Origin: Ophioceras dolichostomum
Taxonomy: Eukaryota > Ascomycota > Sordariomycetes > Magnaporthales > Ophioceraceae
DNA: 64,000 nt
Direction: 5' to 3'
Assembly: GCA_003049485.1 (NCBI GenBank)
Contig: PYST01000134.1
Coordinates: 1-64,000, forward strand
Shown here: positions 34,502-46,137 of the stretch, piece by piece
How the letters are laid out: the number at the start of each line of letters is the position of its first letter
Position numbering within the stretch: the first letter of the stretch is position 1
Position numbers and translations under genes: made by a program
Notes under the pieces: model-generated
The model's database searches: none
Seen by the model: the letters and a program-made list of their open reading frames with translations, nothing else
What the model was told of the DNA's origin: nothing

Positions 34502-35220
34502 TTTGGGCGAGTCTACGGTGTGTACTGTATGACAGAGACAAGGTATGCGATTGTAAGGGTTAGGCTGGTAGGCAGTGGGCAAGCTCGTTGCGGGGATCCC
34601 GTTACAAACTGCACCGCTGTAGGTTGCTGGTTCAAGGGGCTGCCTGAACTAATACCAACACTACACGAACCTCTCCAGACCTTTCTCCGGACAGACGGTC
34701 TCCATCGCTTCAGGAACCACGCGGCTCTAAACTCCTGTCTTTTTACCTAATTCCACCGCTGATGTCAGACTGCAAGTAATTCTGCAGCAGAGGAGGCTTG
34801 CAGCGTGCCATTGAAGCTGTCAAATGCCTTGTTGCAGCACATTTTGGGATCATCGGATTCATCACTCCGAGAATGGCACCAGACCCCTCACAAGACTAAT
34901 GCCCCTGAAACGCGGCCATTATGGAAGCTTTATGAGCCCTAATATTTGAGCAAACGTTTCTAGTAAATATAAATGCCACATGCTCCACGGCAGATTTTAC
35001 CCTTCACTTCAAGATGCACAATCTGATGAGACTAGAAGTCGTAAGCTCATTATCATTCTCATCACCTCGTGGACACTATGATCGCCCCTTACACCAGCCC
35101 AAAGTTTGAACGATCCTCCAACCTAGAAAGCGCCCCTACAGCTTCTCTCAAAGATGGTCCCGATATTTGTATACGCGGAGGTCCGAGCCATATATCATCA
35201 TCGACATGGAAAAGAGAGGG
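34502..35220. promoter_or_regulatory. upstream region of the decarboxylase gene
   Basis: Between the decarboxylase start and the 3-prime end of the Zn2Cys6 gene. It contains CGG-N5-CCG at 34591-34601 (90 bp before the decarboxylase start) and CGG-N4-CCG at 35176-35185, forms that Zn2Cys6 dimers can bind. Such strings also arise by chance in GC-rich DNA. Confidence 0.35.
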
Positions 35221-38200
35221 TTACATAATTACCGGTGCATCCGGTATCGTAAAGAACGAGTCCGGTGCGTCATGGAGGTACGACTCCATCATCTCGGAAA
35301 CACTTTGACGGTTGGTTTTGTCGGTGGCTTCATAGTCAGCGAAGCGGCACTCAAACCTACAACACCAAGTAGACAGACGCCACGCATCTTGGCCAAGGCG
35401 AGGATTGTAGGTAGGGATTAGAGGAGTAGCGTGGAAGGAGACTCACATATCGTGATGAGGAGCAATATCAAGGCAAAACAGCCCGGGCGTGTCCTCGCCT
35501 GGACTGAACCCGCCGCTCTCACCGTTGAGCAGCCCATGCTCGTCCAGCTGGGCCATCACCTCGGTCAGCGCATGGCGCGTCCAAAACACCTGCTCCATGG
35601 CCTGCAAGACGTGCAGGCACTCGCGCACCGAGTCCGCTGCCGTAGTAGTCGCCGCCGAAGGCAGCAACTGGTTGTTATAGTGATGATGTTGGTGTTGATG
35701 GAGCAGATGTGCTGTTCCTGCAATTGTAGGTGGATCAACCACCATATCGCATCCACCAGCACCTTCATCCGCTGCTACAGACAGCTTGGAGCCGCCACCG
35801 CTCCTCGCCAGCGCGAGCAGGAAGACTTGCAGATCCTCCAGCACGCAGCTCGTGTCGAACGTGACCAGACTACTGAGCACGCCCGCATCGCGCATGTAGC
35901 TCAGTAGCGCCAGGCTCTGCGCCGCGGCGTCGAGGCACACGGCGCCGAACTCCTCAAAGTAGCGCCGCTTGGACTCCTTGGTGGTGGTGTTGTCCGATGC
36001 GACTGAAGCTCCTCCGCCGTGCGGGCTGGGTGCACCACCACCGCCAGGTAGAGGTGGAGGAGTTGCAGCGGCGGGGGCAGTGGAGCCCCCTAGCGAGGAG
36101 GTAAGAGATGGTTTGATATCATGCTGTTGCTGCTGATGTAGTGCGGTGGCAGCGGTGTCCCGCTGCTGTTGCTGGTGTGGATGGAGGACGTTGTAGAGCA
36201 GGAACGGGCGGGTGGCGAAGACAACGGCGCTCCAGTAGCGCAGGTGCAGCACGGCGACGCTGCGCTTGTGGTACGGCGCCGCCTGCGTCACGTCACGGAG
36301 GTGCGGTGGGATCGAGGCGTACCAGCTCCTGAGCGACGCCAGCGCCGCAGAGATCGAGGACACTGACACCGGCCGACGCGAGCCGCCATTGCTGCTGCTG
36401 CTGATACTGTTACTGTTGCTACTGCTGTTATTCCTTGACGGCGACGTCGAGTCTTTGAACCCGCTGCCTAGACCGGATTTGAGGTACAGCAGCTTGTTGA
36501 TGTGCCGCTTCAGTTGTACGAGCTTGCACGACAGCGAGAGGAAATCCAGTGGCATATTGGTTCCCGGACTGAGTATCTGTAATTTGTGGATGGGTGCCAG
36601 TCAGCCTGCCGCTCGTCTAGGTCTCAGAGGAGTCACATGTGGAGAAAGTGAGTGTTGTGCGTGAGTGGATGAGTCCTACCTGTTCTGACAGCAGCTGAAG
36701 TGTCTCGGCGCCATCCTCGTCGCTCAAGGACGGTGGGTTCCCGTAGCACAGTGCGACGTCCAGATCGAGAAGGTATAACGTGCAGAAGATGCGCAGATCT
36801 GTCTGCCCCTGGAAGCTCCCGCGGAGGCTGAGGCTTTTTGGCAAGTGTAGGCCGAGTGTAAAGGCTATTCTTGCCGCGGACCCGACGTAGATGTACGCTG
36901 TGTTGGAGAACATGGAACTTTGGAGTGCGATCCCCTGATTGTGTGCAAGGAGCTCTTAGTTGGTCGCCTTCAGACTTTTTCTCGTTTGTGGAGATGCGCT
37001 GTTCTGCCGAAAGTGGGTGGTACAGCTTACCAATAGACAAAGTGCCCTTATGGCATCTATATCAGCCTCGTCAAAGAGGACCGGCGCTAGCCCCTTAGCC
37101 AGAGACAGGTACTTCGACGCGGTGGTGTCCGCGACGCCCGCGCCGGTACCGTCACTCCTCGCCTCGCTCTCACACGTGAGCGCGAGAATGGAGTATAGCG
37201 AGCAAAGCATTGATGCAGAGGCGCATATAGAGTCGCCGGCGTAGATGCGGTCCAAAGTGGCATAGAATGTCTCGGCGGAGAACAGCCAGTAGATGGAATG
37301 CACGTCGCGGAAGAAGCGGCCGACACAGCGCTCGCAGAGGTCTCGCCGGGGTAGGAACACTTGGCGCGGGGGAATAGTCACGCCCATCATGGCCGAGGAA
37401 GACTCGGGAGTCTCGGGCGGACAAGGAGGGGCCGCCGTGAGCGGGGTCACGAGGTCGCTGCTGACCACGCTCTCAGACCTGCGTCGGTGCTTCAGAGACC
37501 TGACGGCGGCGTTGAAGCCAAAGCCGCCTTCCATCCCGACATGGCCTAGTCATAAGAAGGGGGATGGGGGAAAGACAGAATGTCTGGGTAAGCCTATGCT
37601 CTATGCGTATGTGCTACCCCAACCAAGATCTAGACGCTACTGGTGGAACGGCACGATTGTCCCAGATGTGACTAGAGATAGTTACGGAAGTAGGTACCTA
37701 GGTAGGTATGACTTACGATAGTTGCCCTTCGAGTCAACCGTCAGCCAGCCTAGCTCTCCATGCAAGTCGTCGATCTCCTCGATAGTGACGCTGTCCTCAG
37801 GCTCGGCCGGATCATTGGCGATATGGGGGTGACCGTCGCCGCCGGTGCCGCCGTTGCCGCCACCATGCTGGCGTTGCGCCGCAGTGGGAGAACCACGACT
37901 AGTCTCACTCGAGCCGTCTGTTAGAACTGACGCCCTGGCTTCTTGCTGGGGCTGCTGAGATCGTTGCCGTGATGCTGCCGTCGACAGCCTAGAGGAGGAA
38001 GGATTCGTCGTATCAAGCGAGCCGACGAGCTCGCGCAAGGAGGTTAAGTTGATCTCCGTGTTCGGCAGGAAGTGCTCTAGTGCCCGGGTCATGTAGCGGA
38101 ACTCCTCCTCGGAGACATGGTAGTAAGGCCTTTGTCGCCGCCGTGATGGGTCCACTTGACAGGTCGCCCCGATGCTGGCGCAGAACTGACAAGGCCCCGG

Positions 38201-38661
38201 GACTGATCGGATGCATGCATGGATCGACCGACTGTCAGTGAGAACTCGTCTGATCCTATGCCGTCTGGGAGTTGTCGATGGGAGTTTCCGCCTGGCTTGA
38301 TGATTCCGGCCATCTCCCCAACAAAGGTTCGGACCGTGGTGCAGGGGGTGCTTGGCGGTGCTCCACATGCGCCAGCTGCATTTTGGGGGAGCAGTCGAGA
38401 CCGGAAGCATCATGACGAGAGAGAAAGAGGGGATGGGACCAACCTGGATCGACACACTGTTGGTTCATATCGAGTCAGCATGTGCTTCTGGGAACAAATG
38501 CGACCTACGTGCAGCCCCAGATCAAGGCTAGGAAGATTGGTACCGGCCAGGGGTAGGGTGGCAGAGCAAAGTGAGCTCACCTTTGTCTTGCGGCTCTTGC
38601 AGCGATCGCAGCTCATCGGAGCGCGACGCTTTCCAGCCCGTTCTACCGGAGGCGAAGCCAT
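35221..38661 (-). CDS. Zn2Cys6 transcription factor (7 exons, 13-nt microexon)
   Basis: Nuclear regulator with a binuclear zinc cluster and a fungal-specific transcription factor domain, about 871 residues. Exons: 38661-38581, 38456-38444, 38202-37717, 37545-37031, 36934-36680, 36576-35447, 35356-35221. The cluster is CDRC-KSRKTK-C-VDPVPGP-CQFC-ASIGAT-C, Cys18, 21, 28, 36, 39, 46; Cys28 is supplied by the 13-nt exon. The middle homology region spans exons 4-6 (ALCLLGIALQSS joined to MFSNTAYIYVGSAARIAFTLGLH, then CYGNPPSLSDED). Poly-Gln, Gly/Pro and Asn/Ser low-complexity runs follow. Exon 6 could end at a TGA (35443-35445), but that TGA lies within a GTGAGT donor; splicing to 35356 adds 44 open residues (FECRFADYEATDK onwards), which I prefer but cannot prove. 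Likely pathway regulator given its place among catabolic genes (inference). Confidence 0.83.
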
Positions 38662-39861
38662 GTCGGCTGCCGTCGGCGGGCGGACCAGGAAGGAGTGTGG
38701 ATCACTCACAACGCACACTCGGAGACACCAACAGTCCCTCTTTCTTCCGTGTGCCGTGACGAGAGACCAGTAACAATCGGAGGTGCTAGGCGGTATGTAC
38801 CCGTACGTAGGTGCTCTGCAAGTGTAGATAGGCTGGTAAGGTACCGTCCTTCTTGCCGATGCCGAGATAACCCTGCCGGATCGAAGTAAAACAAGGATAC
38901 ACGCGAGAATCAGGCAAGAAAGAGCCAGAGCCAGAGCCAGCCCAGAAAGCCAGATACGGCGGGCACACACACACGGCCCAGCTTGCGTCGATGGTGGTGT
39001 GGTTTTTGTCTAAGCTGAAGATTGTATGTATGGTTTGAGTATGCCAACGAGGGGAATTTGTATATTAGTTTTGTTTCAGAGTGCGGCAGTTCGTGGGACG
39101 TTCTGGCGGTTCTGGATTTGCTAGAATTGGTTCTTCTCGCGTCGGCAGGTTTTAATTCTAATCTTCTCGTTCACCCTCAGACCCTCACCGAGTGCGTTAG
39201 GGGGGCAAATCGAGCGAGCGAGCCGAGAAGGTCACGAAGTCGATTCATTTCAAAGACAACTGCCGACCTCAAGGTCATGGTCAGGGGGTGTCCCAGCAGA
39301 GTCAGTCACCAACAGTTGTAGGGGGGAAGGTGGGGTCCAGTGTCTCCTTCCCCGCCATATCTCCTCTACCCACAGGTACCAGACTCCAGTCCCCCAGCTT
39401 TTCCCCCCAATATTGGGTGCGCACGCTGGGGCAAAATGATGTTCAGTGTTGCATCAATCTTGATTGAAAGTTGGGCGGGACGACAGTAGGTACCAGACAA
39501 CCGTCGCGCCGAGGTCAGAGCAAGCAAAGCTGTGGTCCCTATTATCCGATGTTCTCCCCCAGATTCATCCAAATTCGGACGCATCTGGCGTCGACCAAGC
39601 CCATCATAAGAGGGGACTTTCCTTGACAGAGAATTGGAGCCTTCGGATCTCTCTATAATACCTGCGGGGTGGTGACGTCCGAACGAGTAACCGTGTCCAA
39701 AAAGCACTCATTATCGCCGTCCATGCCGCTTGGTTGTCGTGCTGTTGGTCACGACTTGCTGACTTGATCGTCCAAACCCCGACCAACCCACCGAGCTCGA
39801 CCCGAAAGACCGTACGCCCCGCCCGAGCTTCAGCTAGCAACCCGTGGTCCAGTGGTGCATT
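38662..39861. promoter_or_regulatory. divergent promoter region, regulator and aldehyde dehydrogenase
   Basis: 1.2 kb shared upstream region of the Zn2Cys6 gene (minus) and the aldehyde dehydrogenase (plus). CTATAATA near 39652 lies about 205 bp before the dehydrogenase start. CGG-N7-CCG occurs at 38791-38803. No gene in it. Confidence 0.4.
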
Positions 39862-41836
39862 ATGGGGTCGATAGAGTACGCTTTCCAGCCACTGATGCTG
39901 ATCAATGGAGAGGTAAGCAGCTGCAAAGATCCCAGTCAAGGCCTGAGAGTCGGGGATTTCAACAGAAGAGCCAAGGAATCCCCATAAGGTGCTGACTGCA
40001 GAAACCCGGCCACTCACTTGCTCCAGCTCGTTGAAGCATCCGACAAGAAAACATTCCCACTATACAATCCTGCCACCCGTGAGAAAATTGCCGATGGTGA
40101 GTGATATATCGAAGCTTTCTCACATGCGGGGGTGAGAGAAAAGACGAGGGGGAGAAAAGGGGGCCAAGGCCAAAAACGAACCAAGCCTCAGAGACGGCGT
40201 GGCACAAAATGGGGATACCGAGAAGATGCCGAGGCAACGACCAGCTGACCGAGCCGAAAATGTCACAGTCCCCGAGGCCACCGAAGATGACGCCAACGCA
40301 GCCGTCGCGGCCGCGAAGGCGGCGTTCCCGGCCTGGTCGGCGACGGACCCGGCGAAGCGCGGCGCCTGCCTGAAGAAGCTCGCGGCCCTGCTGCGGCAGC
40401 ACAACGACGAGCTCGCCCGGCTCGAGGCCATCTCCATGGGCCGGCCCGTGACGCAGTACATCGACGCCCTCGCCGCGGCGGGCCACTACGACCACTACGC
40501 CGAGGCCTGGCCGCACATCCAGGGCCAGGCCAGCGTCAACACGCCCGGATACGTGACCATGACGCTCCGCCAGCCGTTCGGTGTCGTGGCCGCCATCATT
40601 CCCTGTGAGTTTGATTTGCCGTTCGTCTTCTTTTCTCTCTCCCCCCGCTTTCCCCGCGTTGTGTCCTCCACTTCCCCAGACCCGCCCCCCGCCATCGCTA
40701 TTCCCGGACGCAGAGAGCCCCAGACCCCTACTGGCGGGTCCGGTGTGCTGGGCTGCCCCATCATGTCTTATCACATCCCTCATGACCTGCTGACCATATT
40801 CTTACCAAACCTTCCTCTCTCTCGCGCAGGGAACGTCCCCCTCCTCTTCTTCGGCGCCAAGACCGCGCCCGCCCTGATAGCCGGCAACACCGTCGTGGTC
40901 AAGTCGAGCGAGAAGGCCCCCCTCGCCGCGGCGCGCGTGGCCGAGCTCATCCGCGAGGCCGGGTTCCCACCGGGCGTCTTCAACGTGCTCTGCGGACACG
41001 GCGTGCCCTCGGGCGCGCTGCTGGCGCGGCACATGGACGTGCGCGCGCTGTCCTTCACCGGCTCCGGCCGCACGGGCCGCCTGATCCAGGAGGCGGCCGC
41101 GAAGTCTAACCTAAAGCGCGTCATCCTCGAGCTCGGCGGTAAGTCGCCGGCCCTCGTCTTCGCGGACGCGGACCTCGACCGCGCCGCCGAGGAGACGGCC
41201 CACAGCATCCAGTGGAACTCGGGCCAGGTGTGCATGGCCAACTCGCGCGTGTACGTCGAGAGGGCCGCGGCCGAGGCCTTCGTGGAGGCGTTCAAGCGCC
41301 GCTTCGCTGCTGTTAGGGTTGGCGACCCGACGTCGCGGGAGGTCAACCACGGGCCGCAGGCCGACGAGGTGCAGTACAAGTCGGTGATGGCGTATGTGGA
41401 GGAAGGGAAGGGTTCTGGAGAGCTCGTGCTGGGTGGGGAGGGCCAGCTGGAGAAGACGGGGGGCTTCTTCGTAGAGCCGACCGTGTTCCTGCGGACGCCC
41501 GAGGAGGCGCGCATCATGAAGGAGGAGGTGTTTGGTCCCGTGGTGAACATCAACACGTTCGAGACCGAGGCCGAGGCGGTGCAGAAGGCGAACGCGACCG
41601 AGTACGGCCTGTACGCGGCGGTGTACACCAGGGACATCAGCAGGGCCATGCGCATCGCCAAGGCGCTCGAGAGCGGGTACGTGGGCGTCAACTGCACGAG
41701 CCCGGCCACGGCGAGGGACCTGCCGTTTGGCGGGTACAAGGTCTCGGGGCAGGGGAGGGAGGGCTGGCTGCACAGTCTGGACAACTTCCTGGAGACGAAG
41801 AGCGTGCTCATCAAGGTTGACGAGGCGAAGCTGTGA
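39862..41836 (+). CDS. NAD(P)+-dependent aldehyde dehydrogenase (4 exons)
   Basis: Oxidises an aldehyde to the acid. Exons 39862-39912 (MGSIEYAFQPLMLINGE), 40027-40096 (LVEASDKKTFPLYNPATREK), 40269-40604, 40830-41836; 487 residues, normal for the superfamily. Joining the exons rebuilds INGELVEASD, the usual opening strand, and IIPWNVPLLFF, where the Trp codon (153) is split by the last intron. Nucleotide-site FTGSGRTGR, general base Glu253 in ELGGKSPA and catalytic Cys287 in GQVCMANS are present, as is EEVFGPVV. A start at an internal upstream frame of exon 3 would lose the N-terminal strands, so the multi-exon start is preferred. Natural partner for a cleavage oxygenase that releases benzaldehydes. 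Tail to tail with the FAD monooxygenase gene. Confidence 0.9.
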
Positions 41837-42185
41837 ACGGGGAGGAAGGATCCACGGAGGCTTGCTTGTTGGTAAAGCTCCTAGAGTTGTTGTCTTTGCT
41901 ACGGGGCTTCGTATTGAGTTGCCGCAGTTTGTTATTTCCGCTTCGTTCACTACAGATTACCTCCTCAAGATTACGAATCTCACGACCATCACATTTAATG
42001 AGTACCTACTCTCAGCTTCATTTCCGGGTGTTTGATGGCCATTGCAGCAGATTCCCGCTGGCTGTCGACTAGGTACATTTGACACTCCCCTGAACTACTC
42101 GGTCCCTCCGGCTTTGGTACAACTACAGTGGAGTATTCACGATATGCCAAGATCGAACAATCCGGCAGGCCTCTAGCTTCAATAA
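41837..42185. other. short convergent intergenic stretch
   Basis: Between the ends of the aldehyde dehydrogenase and FAD monooxygenase genes; nothing else seen. Confidence 0.6.
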
Positions 42186-43644
42186 CTAGGTGACAATCGG
42201 TACAGGCGTCGCAGCCTTCTGCTCATCAAGGAGCGAGGCATCCGCACGCCCCTCCGCAGCCTGGCCGGTGCGCCGCATGAAGGCCTCATCGAAGTTCTCC
42301 TCGGCGTACTTCTCCGCGTCGTGCTTGTGGATCCAGTCCTCGCGTGGAAATGCAATGCTGTTCGGGTCGGCCTTGACCTTGTCCCAGTCGGTGTTGTGCC
42401 ACAGGTCCCTGGTCGACTCGCCCGTCTTCTGGACTGCTTTGACGCGCTCGTACCTATTAGGAAAAAGGAACCAAGCTGCGCATTAGTGCTTGTCTAGCTT
42501 GATTCGAATATGAAGAGGAGCAGAAGAAGTGACGATCGCAAACGCACCTCAGATCCTGATGAGTCCACAACGCGGCTGGCACATTTTCTTTCCCCGCCCG
42601 GCGTAGGCAGATGGCGATGTTGACCCCGTCCTCCATAGCCTGGGTGGCGCCCTGCGCGCTGGTGGGCAGGAAAGGGTGAGCCGAGTCCCCCAGGAGCGCG
42701 ATGCGGCCCTTGTCGCTGATCCAGCGCGGCAGCGGGTCGCGGTAGACCAGCTTCCAGTCGACCAGCGACGGCGTCTTCTCGACGATGGCGGTGCACATGG
42801 GGTCCCACGGCTTGAGCAGCTCCAGCACCTCGTCCAGCTTTCCCGGGAAGGACCACGACTCGTCGATGTCGTGCTCGTCGCGGTGGGTCAGCACCCAGCA
42901 GCAGTCGGAGCCGTTCTTGATGGTCGAGAAGAGGAAGTGCACGTCCGGCCCGATCCACCCGTTGAACGTGTCGCCGTTCTCGCAGAACTCGCGCGTGCGC
43001 GGGTCGCGGACCATGTCCGTGTTGGGGAACCACGCGCGCCACACGGCGTAGCCGCTGCTCTTGGGCTTGTCGACGTAGCCCAGCACGAGCTCGCGCGCCT
43101 TGGACCGCACGCCGTCCGAGCCGATCACCACGTCGGCGAACACCTTCTCGCCCGTCTTGAGCACGATGCCCGCCCTCTCGTCGTCCTCGAAGTACTCCTC
43201 GACCCACTGGTCCAGGTGGATGGGGATGCCTAGCTCGTCGCGCGCGTGGTCGAAGATGACCTGGTGGAGCTCGCCCCGGTGGCCGTTGAACACGGGCGCG
43301 TCCGGGACGGGCGGCGGGGTCTTCTGGTTGAGCACCACCTCGCCGGTGTCCCACTTGTGGATGCGGAAGCCGTAGGACTGCAGGTCGATGCTCAGCGCGC
43401 GGAGGCGAGTCGTGATCTCGCCGGGCTGCTTGCCCCAGCGGTAGAAGATGCGCCCCGCGTTCTGGCCGAACGAGATGATGTCGCCGAGAACCTTCAGCTC
43501 GGGGAAGTTCTCGTAGATCTCGACATCGTGGCCCTGCCGATGGCACTCGATGGCTGCCGTCAGCCCGCCGAAACCAGCACCAACTACGATCACCTTGATG
43601 CCCGTCTTGGGCTTTCCAGCGGTGGCGGTCGTGCTGCTGCTCAT
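42186..43644 (-). CDS. FAD-dependent aromatic monooxygenase, salicylate hydroxylase type
   Basis: Class A flavoprotein monooxygenase; relatives convert salicylate to catechol or other hydroxybenzoates to dihydroxybenzenes using NAD(P)H and O2. Exons 43644-42548 and 42453-42186, 454 residues. Motifs in order: dinucleotide-binding VVGAGFGG (about 20-27) ending in Glu of EIYE, the DVVIGSDGVRSKAR segment, and GDSAHPFLPTSAQGA with Asp320. The second exon starts RYERVKAVQKTGEST, the common C-terminal helix. Start at 43644 (MSSSTTATAGK) is closest to the FAD motif; an in-frame ATG at 43743 would add 33 residues. Intron 42547-42454 has donor GTGCGT and acceptor TAG. Divergent from the SDR gene. Confidence 0.87.
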
Positions 43645-44571
43645 CTTGCTTCGGTATATGTCTACTGGTATATCAGGATTAGGACTTCGAAGGGACTTAG
43701 AAGACACACTATCACGGAGAGCTCGAAAGAAATTCTGCGACAAGGCTTGATGGAGGTTATTCCGTTGTTACCTGTGCGACAACGCAGTGACGGTGAAGTT
43801 ACCACACCTCCCCGAGGCACAATACATGTATGACGATGGTTCGGGACGGACGGGACCATCGTTGTTCCAACAATCTCATGTCCGGTCCGCCAAGCCGCCG
43901 TCCCGCATCTGCTGATGCATCTGCCGCGTGCTGATAGACAGCTTTGCCTGGCAACATGGACTAACTGAACGAGCAGTTGGGGAGAGTTGGGGAAGGAATC
44001 GGGGTCGGAGAAAAACAATAGTCCCTTTGCAGCCTGCGAACCCCGCACTTCAAAAGTCTGGGAATAATATTTGGAGGGGGGAAGGGAGGATGGCTAGCGA
44101 TGGCAAACGCAGCAGCGGCAGCCAGCAAACACGGCACGGCTCAACCACGGGATTCTCGATTGGATGAACAATCGATCTTGCCTCATAGGTCCGGTGGGCT
44201 CCGGTCTATACTTTGCACGTTGGAAAGCCCGTAAGCTCGTAACATCCATATGTTGAATCCTGTGATGCAAGCTCTCGGATGCATTGGTCCGAGGAATCCC
44301 CATTTGGCAATGATCCAGAGCCCCGGGTGATGATGCGAACTTGATGAGAAGGGCTCTGCACAAGACGGGATGGAGCCATGTCGTGATGTTTTTAATTGTC
44401 GGTGTCAGACGGAGATCGGAGATGGACGGTGGTGGTGGTGGTGGTGGATGAGGGATGCAGTGCAGCTTGACACGATCGCAAACAATTCAGACCCCCTTAC
44501 CATTGACTGCAGGGACTCACTGGCACCCACCAACCAGAAGATACCTCACTTACCCTATCGCACCTTCCACG
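43645..44571. promoter_or_regulatory. divergent promoter region, FAD monooxygenase and SDR
   Basis: 927 bp shared upstream region. Contains direct repeats of TCCGGT at about 44187-44205, several CGG/CCG triplets near 43875-43905, and a GGT run at about 44431-44450. No gene seen. Confidence 0.4.
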
Positions 44572-45786
44572 ATGGCATCGCATCCTGAATGGGATCTACA
44601 CACCACTGGCACTGAGGTCGCAGAGGCATTCAGCAATGAAATCAGGGGTAAAAATGGTATGCTCTTCTTTGCTCACGAACAAGCTGCTTTGAAATGTCAC
44701 CATCACTTTCACTGACACACCCACCCCAACACAGCTGTCATCACGGGCGTCTCTCCCGAAAGTATCGGCGCGACCACCGCGCTAGCCATTGCCTCCCAGG
44801 CACCGGCGAAGCTGATCCTCGCCTCACGGACAGCCTCGAAGCTGGACGAGGTCGTGGCGGACATCAAGAAGAAATACCCCTCGGTTCCCGTGGCATCCGT
44901 CCTCCTCGACCTCGGCTCCATCGACTCGGTCAAGGCCGCAGCGGCCGAGATTCTCGCATCCCTGGTAGAAGATGCAGACGGCAGCGGCAGCAGCAGCGGC
45001 AGCGGCAGCGGCCGACTAGACATCCTAATCAACAACGCGGGTATCTCGCACACGGCCCGCGACGCCATCACCGCCCCCGACGGCACCAAGCTGGACAAGC
45101 AGCTGTTCGTCAACCACCTCGGCCCCTTCCTCCTGACCAGCCTCCTGCTCCCAGCCATACAAAACGCCGCAGAACACAACCCCACGAAAGACACCGTGCC
45201 CACCCGCATCGTCAACCTGACCAGCCACGGCCACCGCCTCTCGCCCATCCGGTTCTCCGACTACGCCTTCGACAAGCCCCTCTTCGACGAGTCCCTCCCC
45301 GCCAGCGAGCACGGCAACAAGAGCGCGCCCCCTTTCCTGCTACGCCTCATGGGAGACGACGGCTTCCCCGGATTCGTCGCCTACGGCCAGAGCAAGTGCG
45401 CCAACGTGCTGTACGCGACCGAGCTCAGCCGACGTCTTTCTTCCCTACCGATCCTCGCCTTCTCCGTCCACCCGGGCTCGATCGAGACGGGCTTGAGCCG
45501 CACGCTCGACCCGGAGGGCCAGCAGGACATGCTGCGCACCGCGCCGGCGCACCTGTGGAAGTCCTTGGACGCGGGCGCGTCGACGACGCTGGTGGCCGCG
45601 TTCGATCCGGCGCTAGGTAAGAAGGAGAACTTTGACGTGGCGGCCGACGGCGCGGTGGGGTATCTGGCGGACTGCCAGCTGAGGGACAACATGGTTGCGC
45701 CGCATGCGAGGGACGCGGACGCGGCGAGGAGGCTTTGGGAGGAGAGTGAGAGGATGTTGGGAATCACTGCTGGTCCGAGGCTGTGA
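44572..45786 (+). CDS. short-chain dehydrogenase/reductase
   Basis: NAD(P)-dependent oxidoreductase, retinol-dehydrogenase/WW-domain-oxidoreductase-like in layout, 378 residues. Exons 44572-44656 and 44735-45786. The splice gives the cofactor motif TGVSPESIG (TGxxxGxG variant), then NNAG (128-131), a Ser in NLTSHG and the catalytic Tyr245-x3-Lys249 (YGQSK). A Gly/Ser run (GSGSSSGSGSGR) sits before the NNAG strand. The long spacing between NAG and YxxxK (about 114 residues) comes from an insertion around FDKPLFDESLPASEHGNK. Ends 351 bp from the convergent P450. Substrate unknown; may handle an aldehyde or dihydrodiol in the same pathway (inference). Confidence 0.86.
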
Positions 45787-46137
45787 GGGGAGAGAGGAAA
45801 GAGAAGAGGGTTTGTGCTTTGGGGATGAGCTTATGTCTTGCATACTACCAGGAACACCAAGTAGACATAACGGGTAGATAATTGCTCAGACAAGCTCTTC
45901 ACTGTTCACAGGTGCCTAAATGCTATGATGTGCTAGTCTGTGCTGCCCTGCCACCACATCTCAGCCACCGAATGCCCAACTGTCCGCAACGTGAATTCTT
46001 GATGTCTCCATCCGTATCCGTTTCTGTGCTCCCCATCCCTCAGCACTCATAGGGAGCACAACTAGCCTCCCAAGCCCCATCCCTATCTAGACACCCCGCC
46101 TATCACCACCGCCTATCCTACACCAACCATCCATTAC
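45787..46137. other. short convergent intergenic stretch
   Basis: Between the ends of the SDR and second P450 genes; nothing else seen. Confidence 0.6.

Noticed and set aside
34502..34582. Upstream ATG of the decarboxylase (adds 27 residues)
   Set aside because: Family proteins begin just before IALEEA; the extra segment is Pro/Cys-rich and unlike a targeting peptide.
35069..35308. 79-residue plus-strand frame
   Set aside because: Overlaps the inferred last exon of the regulator on the other strand, which joins in phase to a known gene; the plus frame has no features.
34591..44205. One shared CGG-Nx-CCG operator for the aromatic cluster
   Set aside because: CGG/CCG pairs exist near several starts but spacings differ (N4, N5, N7), so no common site can be claimed by eye.
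44694..45620. 308-residue Arg/Pro/His-rich frame over the SDR gene
   Set aside because: Same strand, shifted phase of the clear SDR frame; composition is an artefact of GC-rich third positions.
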